Positions 25,151 to 32,965 of a DNA stretch of 39,148 nt are shown in pieces. The stretch is from Streptomyces sp. H27-H5. Its GTDB lineage: Bacteria > Actinomycetota > Actinomycetes > Streptomycetales > Streptomycetaceae. Every line of letters begins with the position of its first letter. Position 1 is the first letter of the stretch. The notes below the pieces were generated by a model. The model worked only from the letters and a program-made list of their open reading frames with translations. It was not told the origin of the DNA and made no database searches. The DNA lies in contig NZ_JAPNLK010000077.1 of the NCBI RefSeq assembly GCF_026627505.1, positions 1-39,148 of the forward strand, read 5' to 3'. The position numbers and the translations under genes were made by a program.

Positions 25151-25737
25151 AGGTCGTCCACGGCCGCCCGACGGCCCGCCACCGCCAGCAGGAGGGGCAA
25201 CGCGGGGCCCTCGACGTCCGGTCCGGCACCGATCGCCAGGTCGACGTCCGTTGCGGTGAGGCGGACGCGGGTCACCAACTCCTTGGCCCCACCGAACGAC
25301 GCCGGGGTGCGCGTCTGCAACCTGATGGCCCTGACGACGGCCTCCTGCGGATAGAGGCGTGTGATTCCGAGAGGCCGGCGGATGTCCTCGCCGTGGACGA
25401 TCTCCTCGACGAGGCGGCTGTCCAGAGGAGCAGGCGGGGTGGACGTCCTCGGTGCCGCGTCCCGGAGTCGTTGCAGGGTCTCGGACGGGCCGGCCCCACG
25501 TGCACGTTCCACGCCGCGGGCGTTCTGTCGGTCGAAGTCGAAGCGTGCCCGGACCAGGCCGGTCACGAAGCCGAGGCGCGTCGTGCGGGCCGTGTCGACC
25601 AGATGGGCGACCACGTCGTGCACGGTCCAGCCCTCGCAGAGCGACTGTTCCCGCCACTGCTCTTGATCGAGGCGCTCCAGGTCCTCGATCAGGGCCGTCC
25701 GCTCGGCATGCACCATTGCCCAGACGCTTGCCACCAT
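25075..25737 (-). CDS. Maleylpyruvate isomerase/DinB-like (mycothiol-dependent) family protein, C-terminus altered
   Basis: 220 codons. The N-terminal DinB-fold part is typical: ERTALIEDLERLDQEQWREQ, SLCEGWTVHDVVAHLVDTAR with the metal-binding His residues, and VEEIVHGEDIRRPLG. These proteins are metal- and mycothiol-dependent transferases or isomerases, often of unknown substrate. Homology ends near GPALPLLLAVAGRRAAVDDL (about residue 195, base 25153); the last 25 codons are read out of frame from the P450 remnant. The gene thus lost its native end in the same deletion that cut the P450. The catalytic part may still be complete. Confidence 0.75.
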   Translation of the reverse strand: MVASVWAMVHAERTALIEDLERLDQEQWREQSLCEGWTVHDVVAHLVDTARTTRLGFVTGLVRARFDFDRQNARGVERARGAGPSETLQRLRDAAPRTSTPPAPLDSRLVEEIVHGEDIRRPLGITRLYPQEAVVRAIRLQTRTPASFGGAKELVTRVRLTATDVDLAIGAGPDVEGPALPLLLAVAGRRAAVDDLSSSRSSPGAGWTWSTTSASPSECT

Positions 25738-25913
25738 GGCTTCCCTTCGTCGAACCCAGTGTCTGCCATGAAGGACTCCACCACCGCCCGGAACTCATCG
25801 CCGGATCCCCTCTGGTGGCAGGCCGTGCGATCTCGTTGAATACCGTCGTACGCGCGTGAACACGCCATACCCGAGGCAATGACGGCGATGCAGCCGGGAT
25901 GCGGGAGAAGTCA

Positions 25914-26657
25914 GTGAGTGTAGCCGTACCACCTGAGCCGGTAGACCCTCCTGCGCCCGTCGGGCCGCCGCCGGGTTCCCGCCCCCTTCCCGATCCTGCG
26001 GACTCCGAAGGTGCCTCCGCGTCGCCCACACCGCCAAGGAGGTTGGGGGAGTTGGCGGCCCTCGTGTCGGCGATCACCGCCGTCTTCGGCCTCGTACTCG
26101 GCTTCTTCGGCCTTCCCACCTTCGTGAACTCGCCGACGGCCAGAAACGTGACCCCGACAGTCACCGCGACCGTCACCGTCACTGCTCCCCCGGGCGGGGC
26201 CGAGCCCGCCCCTGCCCCCGGGTCGACCGGCAGTGGGGTGCCGTCTCCCTCCCCGGCCGCCAAAGGACCGTCCTCGCTCGTCCATGACCTGATGCCCGTC
26301 GAGGTGGACGGCGAATTCGGCAAGGGGGGACAGAAGGTGGACACCCGTTCGTACCCCACCGCGTTGAGCGGCCTGTGCGGTAAGCACACCTGGCAGCTGG
26401 ACCGCCGGTACACGACGTTGACCACGCGTGTCGGCGTCAGTGACGACACCCCCTCCGGCCGCACCATCACCTTGTACGTCGACGTGGAAGGCGCCCGGAA
26501 GAAGGAGCTGGTCATGGGCCCCGGGGACTCGGTGGCGACCGTGACCCTGGACGTGAGCGGCGCCTACCGCGTCAGCCTCGGAATCGACGGCTGCTCCTGG
26601 GCGGACCAGCTGGGCCGTGGAGTGTGGATCGATCCCGTCCTCGCCCCGGCACGGTAG
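25914..26657 (+). CDS. Membrane-anchored protein with extracellular NPCBM-like beta domain
   Basis: 247 residues. A Pro-rich cytoplasmic lead of about 40 residues, one membrane segment (about 42-65, LAALVSAITAVFGLVLGFFG), a Thr/Val/Pro spacer, and a C-terminal domain of about 120 residues with beta pattern: YTTLTTRVGVSDDTPSGRTI, TLYVDVEGARKKELVMGPGD and a final SLGIDGCSWADQLGRGVWID. That domain resembles the NPCBM/jelly-roll sugar-binding group often placed behind serine kinases in Streptomyces. GTG 25914 follows GGGAGAAG and is preferred to ATG 25899. It lies convergent to the plasmid-type module and is the last gene of the chromosome-like part. Confidence 0.78.
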   Translation: MSVAVPPEPVDPPAPVGPPPGSRPLPDPADSEGASASPTPPRRLGELAALVSAITAVFGLVLGFFGLPTFVNSPTARNVTPTVTATVTVTAPPGGAEPAPAPGSTGSGVPSPSPAAKGPSSLVHDLMPVEVDGEFGKGGQKVDTRSYPTALSGLCGKHTWQLDRRYTTLTTRVGVSDDTPSGRTITLYVDVEGARKKELVMGPGDSVATVTLDVSGAYRVSLGIDGCSWADQLGRGVWIDPVLAPAR

Positions 26658-26686
26658 CGGCCGAAGTGTGATCGGCTTCCTCCCGG

Positions 26687-28570
26687 TCAACCGGCCGCGG
26701 GGACACGGCGCATCGTCCAGCACCGGGCCGCCTCCTCCGCGGCCGCGATCACGGCGGCGTTCCGGGCGCCCTGGTCAAGGCCCGCCGCTACGGCGGCTTC
26801 CCGGGCCGAGGTCACCTGACGGCGGACGTCCGTACAGGCACGGAGAGCGGCGGGAAGTTTGCGCGCACCGGTGAGGCCGGCTCCTGCGGCATCCATCGCG
26901 GCGGCCTCCGCCTGGTGTACCGCGTGCTGCACCGCGCAGGCTCCGCATCGCCCGTCGGAGGTCTCGGTGTCCTCCCACGAACCGCAGTCCGCGCATCGGC
27001 CCGCAAGGGATGCACCGCCCGGGTGCGTAGGGCCCGGATCCGGGGTTCGGGTCGATGCGGTCGTCGGGCCGTCGGCGGGTACGGACCGGCCGGCGGGGGT
27101 GGGCGCGCAGGTCCGGCAGCGGCCGGTCTCGGTCAGCGGTGTCGTGCAGTCGGGGCACTCCCCCGCGTCCAGGTGCCCCTGTCGTTCCCGCAGGGCCCTC
27201 TGCTCCAGGCGGATGGCCAGGCATTCGGTGCACTCTTCGCCCGAGTGCCAGCGAATGCCCTCTTCGCAACGGGGGTCGTGGCAGCCCCATCGGACAGCGG
27301 CCACCTTGAGGAGCCAGCCCTCGATGCTGCGCAGGTCCGACGGGGAGGTCCGGGCGAACCGCGCTTCCAGGCGGGACCGCAGTCGCTCCGGTTCCACGCC
27401 TTCGGAGAGTTGCGCACCCAGTTGGCGGGCGAAGGTCCGTTGGACGTACGTCCGTGCCCGCTGGACCAGCCACGCGACCGGTTCCATGATCCAGGCCAGC
27501 CGGGGGCTGAACGTCAGATCGGGCCCCGTGTAAGAACCTCGCTGGCTGTCGCCTTGGGGCTTGGGAGGGACAGGGGACTCATCCGCGCGGAGCGCGAGGC
27601 GACCTGCGGGAGTGGCAGCGGACGCGGATTTCGGAGTCGTTCGCTCGTCGAGGGCCACGCGCGTAACCACCTGAGCCTCGCCTACGGCGGATGAGGTCAA
27701 CCCACCCTCGTTCACGAGTCCGTCAATCTGCGGATCTTCCTTAGTCGCGAGGGATCCGTCACCGGCCGGTGGACCCGAACCGTCACCAGCAGAGGAACAC
27801 TCAACTACCGTTTCTCCTCGCACTGGTTGACCGATCTCCGCCTCCGTCGGCCCGAAGGGGAGGGCGGGCTGTTCCAGGGCTTCGTAGATGTGCCTGCCCT
27901 GAAGGCCCTCCCGCCGGTGGACCTTGAGCCAACCGAGGGATTCGAGCGCGTCCACCACCGTGGACGCGGCGGCGGCGCCGATGGGCTGGCGCGCCTTCCT
28001 GCCGGAATGGTGGACGAGGATCTGACCCAACTGCGCTTCGGAGACCTTCAGGTTCCGGGCCTGTGCGTAGGCCAACGCCGCCCACGCCCTCAACTGGCGT
28101 GGTTCCAGGAGTTCCGCCGCGATCACGGGCACCCACACGAACGCTTCCTGTCGGGGCATGACGCGGAGCCGGCGTTCCGCCGTGGTGCCCAACCCTCCGG
28201 GCTTGGTGCGCCGTCGGGAGTGCAACTCGACGACGCCGTCGAGGGGATCGGGGCGGGTCAAGGCCCGGATCCCCCGTTCCACGGCCGAGGCGCTCATGCT
28301 CAGGTAGCGGGCGAGTACGGAGACGCCCGCCGTGCAGCCCTCGGGCCGCCACCCCAGGGCGGCTGTCTTGACGTAGACCGACAGGGCCACATCGGGATAC
28401 GCCGACGACGAGACGACGCGCCACGGCACGCGCACGCGGCCCCGGCGGGCCGCCTGCTCGGACGGGGAGGCGATTTCGCCGCCTTGAGCCCGGCGTGAGA
28501 TGCGGGAGCGGCGCGGGCCGGCCTCGGCTGCGGTCTTCGAGGCGGATCCTGCGGTGCGGGTGGGCTCCAT
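26687..28570 (-). CDS. Winged-helix and multi-zinc-ribbon protein, putative plasmid replication initiator
   Basis: About 627 residues (frame open to 28672; GTG 28588 is another start). The N-terminal 230 residues hold two winged-helix-like units: SVLARYLSMSASAVERGIRA, and later LRAWAALAYAQARNLKVSEA with AAASTVVDALESLGWLKVHR. A disordered linker follows. The C-terminal half has a helical region (FARQLGAQLSEGVEPERLRS) and at least three CxxC pairs: CTEC, CPDC with CRTC, and CADC with CGAC, likely two or three zinc ribbons. This design, and its place beside the parAB-like and Prim-Pol genes, suggests a DNA-binding replication initiator or regulator of a linear plasmid. I do not recognise a named family; function is inferred. 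Confidence 0.65.
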   Translation of the reverse strand: MEPTRTAGSASKTAAEAGPRRSRISRRAQGGEIASPSEQAARRGRVRVPWRVVSSSAYPDVALSVYVKTAALGWRPEGCTAGVSVLARYLSMSASAVERGIRALTRPDPLDGVVELHSRRRTKPGGLGTTAERRLRVMPRQEAFVWVPVIAAELLEPRQLRAWAALAYAQARNLKVSEAQLGQILVHHSGRKARQPIGAAAASTVVDALESLGWLKVHRREGLQGRHIYEALEQPALPFGPTEAEIGQPVRGETVVECSSAGDGSGPPAGDGSLATKEDPQIDGLVNEGGLTSSAVGEAQVVTRVALDERTTPKSASAATPAGRLALRADESPVPPKPQGDSQRGSYTGPDLTFSPRLAWIMEPVAWLVQRARTYVQRTFARQLGAQLSEGVEPERLRSRLEARFARTSPSDLRSIEGWLLKVAAVRWGCHDPRCEEGIRWHSGEECTECLAIRLEQRALRERQGHLDAGECPDCTTPLTETGRCRTCAPTPAGRSVPADGPTTASTRTPDPGPTHPGGASLAGRCADCGSWEDTETSDGRCGACAVQHAVHQAEAAAMDAAGAGLTGARKLPAALRACTDVRRQVTSAREAAVAAGLDQGARNAAVIAAAEEAARCWTMRRVPAAG

Positions 28571-28832
28571 CTCGTCAGAAGGCAGCACGAGACCGACCCC
28601 TGGAGTGGTGGCGATGACTGGCTCCGGGAGTGAGGAGGGGGTTTTGGCAGCACGAAACCGGCCGACCGGCACGAGGAGGTGCCGCCGGTGCGGTGGGCGC
28701 GGTCAGAGGTGAGTGGTGTTCCTGGTGAGGTTCCGTTCGAGGGGTGGGAGCGTCGGTGAACTCGGTGCGGCTCGCGGCGAGATGGTCAGGCTGCGAGCCG
28801 GAGGGTGGTGAGGAGCCGGCGCGGCCTCCGGG

Positions 28833-29333
28833 CTACGAGGCGGCCGGTTGACGCGGCGGCACTCCGCGCCTGGGGGCGTGCCGGGGCGTCTTGGCCAGCA
28901 CGGAAGGCAGTTCGTCGATCCAGCGGCCGATCGGGAGTCGGATGGCCACCTGGGCGTCCAGGGCGGACGGTTCCGTGCCCTCGGGGCCGGAGGCCTCCAA
29001 GAGGGCACGCTCGATCCGCGTGTTGGCGATGTGTACGGCGGTGCCGAGGACGTAGAGGGTGGTCTCCGGAGTCGTCTTCTCGTCCGAGGCCGCGTCGCGT
29101 ACGGCGTTGAGCGCTGCGAGGAGCCAGGTGTCCGGCTTCTGCTTGACCGAACGCTGCTTGGGCTTGTCGGGCCACGCGAACTGGGACAGGACCCGGTACA
29201 CGCGCAGGACGACCGCGTCCGCGGCGAAGCAAGGCTCGCTCAGCACTCCTATGTCGATGGCGCGGTAGACCCAGTTCTTGCTGACTCCCGCGGCTACCGC
29301 GACGGCGTTGGCGCTGAGAACGGCACTTGGCAT
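28833..29333 (-). CDS. Small helix-turn-helix DNA-binding protein
   Basis: 166 residues. The N-terminal 60 form a helix-turn-helix of the MerR/excisionase style: LSANAVAVAAGVSKNWVYRA then IDIGVLSEPCFAADAVVLRV. The middle is helical (TWLLAALNAVRDAASDEKTT) and the last about 20 residues are Arg/Pro-rich. AGGAG lies nine bases before the ATG. Upstream are a palindrome TCCCTG-T-CAGGGA (29406-29418) and the 12-bp iteron array at 29461, so it is a good candidate for an autoregulated plasmid maintenance regulator. Confidence 0.65.
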   Translation of the reverse strand: MPSAVLSANAVAVAAGVSKNWVYRAIDIGVLSEPCFAADAVVLRVYRVLSQFAWPDKPKQRSVKQKPDTWLLAALNAVRDAASDEKTTPETTLYVLGTAVHIANTRIERALLEASGPEGTEPSALDAQVAIRLPIGRWIDELPSVLAKTPRHAPRRGVPPRQPAAS

Positions 29334-29405
29334 GAGCAGGTTCTCCTGTGGTCCCAGGGCGAAGGTTGTGTCGACCGTCAGCCTAGCGGAGTCGAGGCAT
29401 GGAAC

Positions 29406-29418
29406 TCCCTGTCAGGGA
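29406..29418. promoter_or_regulatory. Dyad TCCCTG-T-CAGGGA upstream of the HTH gene
   Basis: A perfect 13-base palindrome 73 bp upstream of the start of the minus-strand helix-turn-helix gene. Position and symmetry fit an operator. The arms resemble the CAGTCCC/GGGACTG core of the dispersed repeat family further right only loosely. Confidence 0.45.
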
Positions 29419-29460
29419 CATCAGGCAATGTCTTGGTGAGGTGGTCCCTTCGTGAGCCGG

Positions 29461-29556
29461 TCGGTATAAGAACCCACCCTCATATCGGTCCTGTCGACGA
29501 CCCGTGTATCGGTACGGTCATCGGTAGGACTATCAGGACAGTCATCGGTATAAGTC
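29461..29556. repeat. 12-bp iteron array (TCGGTA type), array 1
   Basis: TCGGT begins at 29461, 29485, 29509, 29521 and 29545, and a TCAGG variant at 29533: all starts are multiples of 12 apart. Most units end with TA or CA before the next TCGGT. Such phased short repeats are typical centromere or operator arrays for ribbon-helix-helix partition proteins. The array lies 340 bp behind the parB-like gene and upstream of the HTH gene. From 29557 to 29820 no further element is recognised apart from a short ACAGGGTT/AACCCTGT stem near 29770. Confidence 0.7.
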
Positions 29557-29820
29557 CAGTTCACAGCCTGCATAGGAGGGCGCGGTGCGGGGCTTTTCGG
29601 CGGCGTCCGGGGTCCCCGCCGAGGGCGTGAAGGGCCGTACAGGCCAAACCGGGAAGGCCGTACCTCGATCAGCCGGAGCGCCCTGAGCGGGAAACCGCAG
29701 GACCGGGGACGCCTGGAGGCGCTCGAAACTCGTGAAAATTGGTGCTCCGGTGTCGGCGTGTCGCCCCACAGGGTTGCCGGAAACCCTGTTCCAGGCCGTC
29801 ACCCTGGCAGGGAAACGAGC

Positions 29821-29861
29821 AACGGGGGTGCAGACCGCATGATGCGGTCTGCACCCCCGTT
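29821..29861. terminator. Very strong hairpin terminator of the par operon
   Basis: AACGGGGGTGCAGACCGCAT (29821-29840) is perfectly complementary to 29842-29861 with one base between. In RNA a loop of a few bases would open at CATGATG. It lies 35 bp after the parB-like stop and ends in TTC, so termination of the par operon is the obvious role. Confidence 0.85.
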
Positions 29862-29895
29862 CGGATGTGCGGGTGGTGAATGCGAAGCCGGGCCG

Positions 29896-30888
29896 CTAGA
29901 AGAGGGGCGGCAGTTCGGGCTTGCGCAGGGGCCCCTCGACCTCCAGCGTCTGGAGATGCAGGATCACGAGCGCGGAGACCACGTACAGGCCCTTGCGCGC
30001 GTAGTCGGCCTCGTCCAGGAGTGCCTTGATCTCAGAGGCATGTGCCTTCGCCTCCGGGCCCAGCCTGAACGTCGACTTCTTGCCGCTGCCCAGGTAGCCC
30101 AGGCGCTGGTCGGAGAGCTTCTTGTACAGAACGACGAGTTCCTGAGCGTCCATGGGCGCCTGCCGGTACACGACGTCCATGTAGTGGCCGGCCGCGAGTT
30201 CGGCGTTCCCCGAGGAGCGGCGGTCGTTGGCGATCCTGCTGCGCAGAGCGTCCCAGACCTCGGGGATCAGGTTGGCGCCGTGGGAGGTCCAGTCGCGCGA
30301 GTTCGTCCGGGAGTCCGCGAAGGACGCGTGGATCGCCTGATGCGTCGGTTCGAGCTGTCCCGTTGTCCGAGTCGCCTTGCGAGGCTTCTGCGCCGGGGGC
30401 GCAGAAGGCGGGGTCGACGCCGCCGCCTTCTGCTCGGGCACCGCCACGGCCGCTTCGGGCTCGTCATGTCCCGCCTCGTCCGCGGCCGGGCCGGGGGTGG
30501 CCGGCGCGGCCGCGGACGGCTCCCCCGCTTCGGACTCCTGCGGCGGGGCGGTGACCACGTGGTGCAGGGACGGAAGGTCACCCGCTCCCGGCACCGTCGG
30601 TTCGGGTCGGGGGGCCGGTTCCGGTGTCGGTACTGCGGCAGGAGGTGCGGTCACGGGTGCCTTGGGCGCAAGGACCGCCGTCACCGGGGAAGGGGACGCC
30701 AGGGCGGAGGCGTTGCCCATGAAGCCGGCATCCGCGACCTCTTCCGCCTGCTGGAGAAGAGTGGCGGCGAGATTGGCCTGAGGGGCCGGAGGACGCCGCC
30801 TGCGCACGGCACCGAAGGCGCCGGCGTCCTTCTGGTCCTGCTTCTTCTTGGCCGCTCCCCCGGTCGGCCTCGTCTGACCATCAGACAC
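29896..30888 (-). CDS. ParB-like centromere-binding partner of ParA
   Basis: 330 residues from a GTG that overlaps the parA stop by 8 bp. The first about 190 residues are disordered, Pro/Ala/Glu-rich. The last about 130 are folded: HASFADSRTNSRDWTSHGAN, then RRSSGNAELAAGHYMDVVYR, and KKSTFRLGPEAKAHASEIKA followed by helices. The STFRL strand with two helices resembles a ribbon-helix-helix; that is my inference. Canonical ParB N-terminal motifs are absent, so this would be a type Ib-like or actinobacterial plasmid-specific adaptor. Phased TCGGT arrays on both sides of the operon are likely targets. Confidence 0.65.
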   Translation of the reverse strand: MSDGQTRPTGGAAKKKQDQKDAGAFGAVRRRRPPAPQANLAATLLQQAEEVADAGFMGNASALASPSPVTAVLAPKAPVTAPPAAVPTPEPAPRPEPTVPGAGDLPSLHHVVTAPPQESEAGEPSAAAPATPGPAADEAGHDEPEAAVAVPEQKAAASTPPSAPPAQKPRKATRTTGQLEPTHQAIHASFADSRTNSRDWTSHGANLIPEVWDALRSRIANDRRSSGNAELAAGHYMDVVYRQAPMDAQELVVLYKKLSDQRLGYLGSGKKSTFRLGPEAKAHASEIKALLDEADYARKGLYVVSALVILHLQTLEVEGPLRKPELPPLF

Positions 30889-31777
30889 GAACGCTCTCCC
30901 TCGCGGCACCGTTCAGCTGCTGCTCCACCCGCGGAGCGACCTCCCATTCGGTGTCGGGAGTGTCCATCCGGTCCAGGACCTCCTGGAGGAAGCTGGCGTA
31001 GCGCTTGCCCGGGGCGTGGTTGGCGAAGCCCAGAACGGAAGGAAGCCCTATGGCGTAGCTGCGGGAGATCCTGGTGTCCTCGCGGATGTCCGTGACGAAC
31101 GGGTACAGGTTCGTGTCGATCATGAGGTCCCGGACTTCCATCTCCTCTTGGGACCAGTCCGACGGCGGCTTCGCCATGTTGAGGACGGCGCCGAGGAACT
31201 TGGGGTCGGCGTTGGTCCGGTCCTTCACGTGGCGAATGGTCGACCGCATGGCCACCGCACCTTCGACGGTGGCGTGCTTGGGCAGGCACAGCGTGAGGGC
31301 GTAGTCGCTCGCGGCCAGGGCGACGCCGTTGAGCGCTTCGACGGCCGGGGGCGTGTCGAAGACCGCGTAGTCGAAGTCGTCCTCGATCTCGGCCAGAAGC
31401 TCGCGGAGGACCTGGACCTTCTCGTTCCCGGCGGCGTGCAGGATGTGCTGGGCGTTCGCCATGGTGTGCTGTTCGGAGGCCAGCAGGAACAACTGCCCCG
31501 CGCCCTTGAACTTGTGGAGCAGCTCGCTGCGGTCGATGAGGATGTCCCGTACGCCGGCGGGCACGCCCTGGGCCGCCATCTGAAGCTTGAGCCCCAGCGA
31601 GAGGCCGATCTGGGACTTGCTGAGGCGGACACCGAGGGCCTGCCCGGCCTGGGCCTGCGGCTCGATGTCGAGGACGACGACTCGTGCACCGGTGAGAGCG
31701 AGACCTGCGGCGAGGTTCACCGTGGTGGTGGTCTTGCCCGGCCCGCCCTTCTGGCTTGCTACGGCGATCTTCTCCAC
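30881..31777 (-). CDS. parA: ParA-type partition ATPase
   Basis: 298 residues, a deviant Walker A ATPase of the ParA/MinD group. KGGPGKTTTTVNLA at 10-23 carries the signature lysine (Lys10) and P-loop; VVVLDIEPQAQAGQALG is the switch I/A' region, and DYAVFDTPPAV the Walker B. No N-terminal helix-turn-helix precedes the P-loop, so autoregulation is probably left to the partner. The GTG at 31777 (behind GAGGAG) starts directly with VEKIAVASQKGG; the frame is open upstream to 31924 without homology. It drives plasmid segregation with the downstream ParB-like protein. Confidence 0.9.
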   Translation of the reverse strand: MEKIAVASQKGGPGKTTTTVNLAAGLALTGARVVVLDIEPQAQAGQALGVRLSKSQIGLSLGLKLQMAAQGVPAGVRDILIDRSELLHKFKGAGQLFLLASEQHTMANAQHILHAAGNEKVQVLRELLAEIEDDFDYAVFDTPPAVEALNGVALAASDYALTLCLPKHATVEGAVAMRSTIRHVKDRTNADPKFLGAVLNMAKPPSDWSQEEMEVRDLMIDTNLYPFVTDIREDTRISRSYAIGLPSVLGFANHAPGKRYASFLQEVLDRMDTPDTEWEVAPRVEQQLNGAARESVRV

Positions 31778-32612
31778 GGAACCAGCTCTCCTCGACAGTT
31801 CGTGCGGTGCGTGACGTTCCGATGCAGCCTCTTCGAGCTGACCGGTTGCGCCGGCTCTGTGATGAACGAGGTCTCTGTCAGGGAAGTCATTGGCTGAGGA
31901 GACGATAACAGGATTCGCACGCAACGCACCGCAACGGCGTGGCGTGTCTGGAGTGACTGTTCGAGGGGTGATGGGCGGTCAGGGGTGTTGCCCGGGTACC
32001 CCGGCAGGGCTACCGCCGGGGCGCCCGGCGGGGAGAGGAAACGACCCGGCCGGGAGTCGATCGGTCGGCACCTCGGGCGCGATCGCGTGGAGTGGGTCCG
32101 AGGTGGGGTCTGTGAGTCGTTCTCGCGGAGGCGGACAAGTCGGCAGGGTTCGCCGCAAGGACCTCCGACCGATGAGTGCCGGCGAGGGTGAGGCGTAGGC
32201 AGGAACGGACGCGCGAGCCACCGACCGAGGGCTCCTACAAGCGGACTGCCCATCGAGCGTGCGTACTGAGGACCGCTCTCATCTCAAGACGTTGAGCAGT
32301 GGGTCGTCTCGTGCGTTCGGACCGGGGGAGTCGCGCACGGCCGGTCGGTGGGACGTACGCGACAAGGGCGTGTCGACAGTACGGAACGTGCAGGGGTCGG
32401 AGCTTCGTTGGATCGCGAGTGCGTGAGTTGGTACGCACTTCAGGACGGACGCTTCGGCGTGCGTACGCGAGACCGCAAGGAAGGTGGGTCGGGTGTACGG
32501 ACCGTCGACCGGTGAGACGAACTGTCAGTGGTGGGGTGGTCCCTACGTGCAAGCGTCCGTACGTGCGCACGCATGGTCGCCGGGTCGTACGCGATGCGAG
32601 TCGGACGGCAGG

Positions 32613-32776
32613 TCGGTGTATCAGCGGATCGGTGTATCGGTGGGTCGTCGTTTCGGTAGGGCTATCGGTAGCACTCACTATCAGGCCTGCTATACAGACT
32701 TGGTTAGGGACTCTCATCAGGCTTTGCATCACCCTCTACATCAGGATGAGTATCAGCATTGCTATCGGTATAACAC
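32613..32776. repeat. 8-bp and 12-bp iteron array, array 2
   Basis: TCGGT/TCAG/TCGTC units start every 8 bp at 32613, 32621, 32629, 32637, 32645 and 32653. TCGGTA follows at 32665, TCAGG at 32681, and then units start at 12-bp steps at 32717, 32729, 32741, 32753 and 32765. The last, TCGGTATAA, matches the first and last units of array 1. It lies about 840 bp upstream of the parA start. Confidence 0.7.
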
Positions 32777-32965
32777 CAGGTCAGTGGCGTGCTTGATGCC
32801 GGCTGGGTGGCGCGCCCCATGCGGCCATCACGGCGCATGCGACCGTCGTGGTCGAGTCCAAGCCTGGCAGGCTCTGCCCTCGGCGGCTTCCATCGTCGGC
32901 CCCACCGCGGCTTCGAATCCTGCCGACTCCGGACGCGTGCCCTCGATGATGAACGGAATTCAACA

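Noticed and set aside
29461..32776. Iteron arrays considered as a CRISPR array
   Set aside because: Units are 8 or 12 bp and back to back, with no 20-40 bp repeats, no unique spacers and no cas genes.
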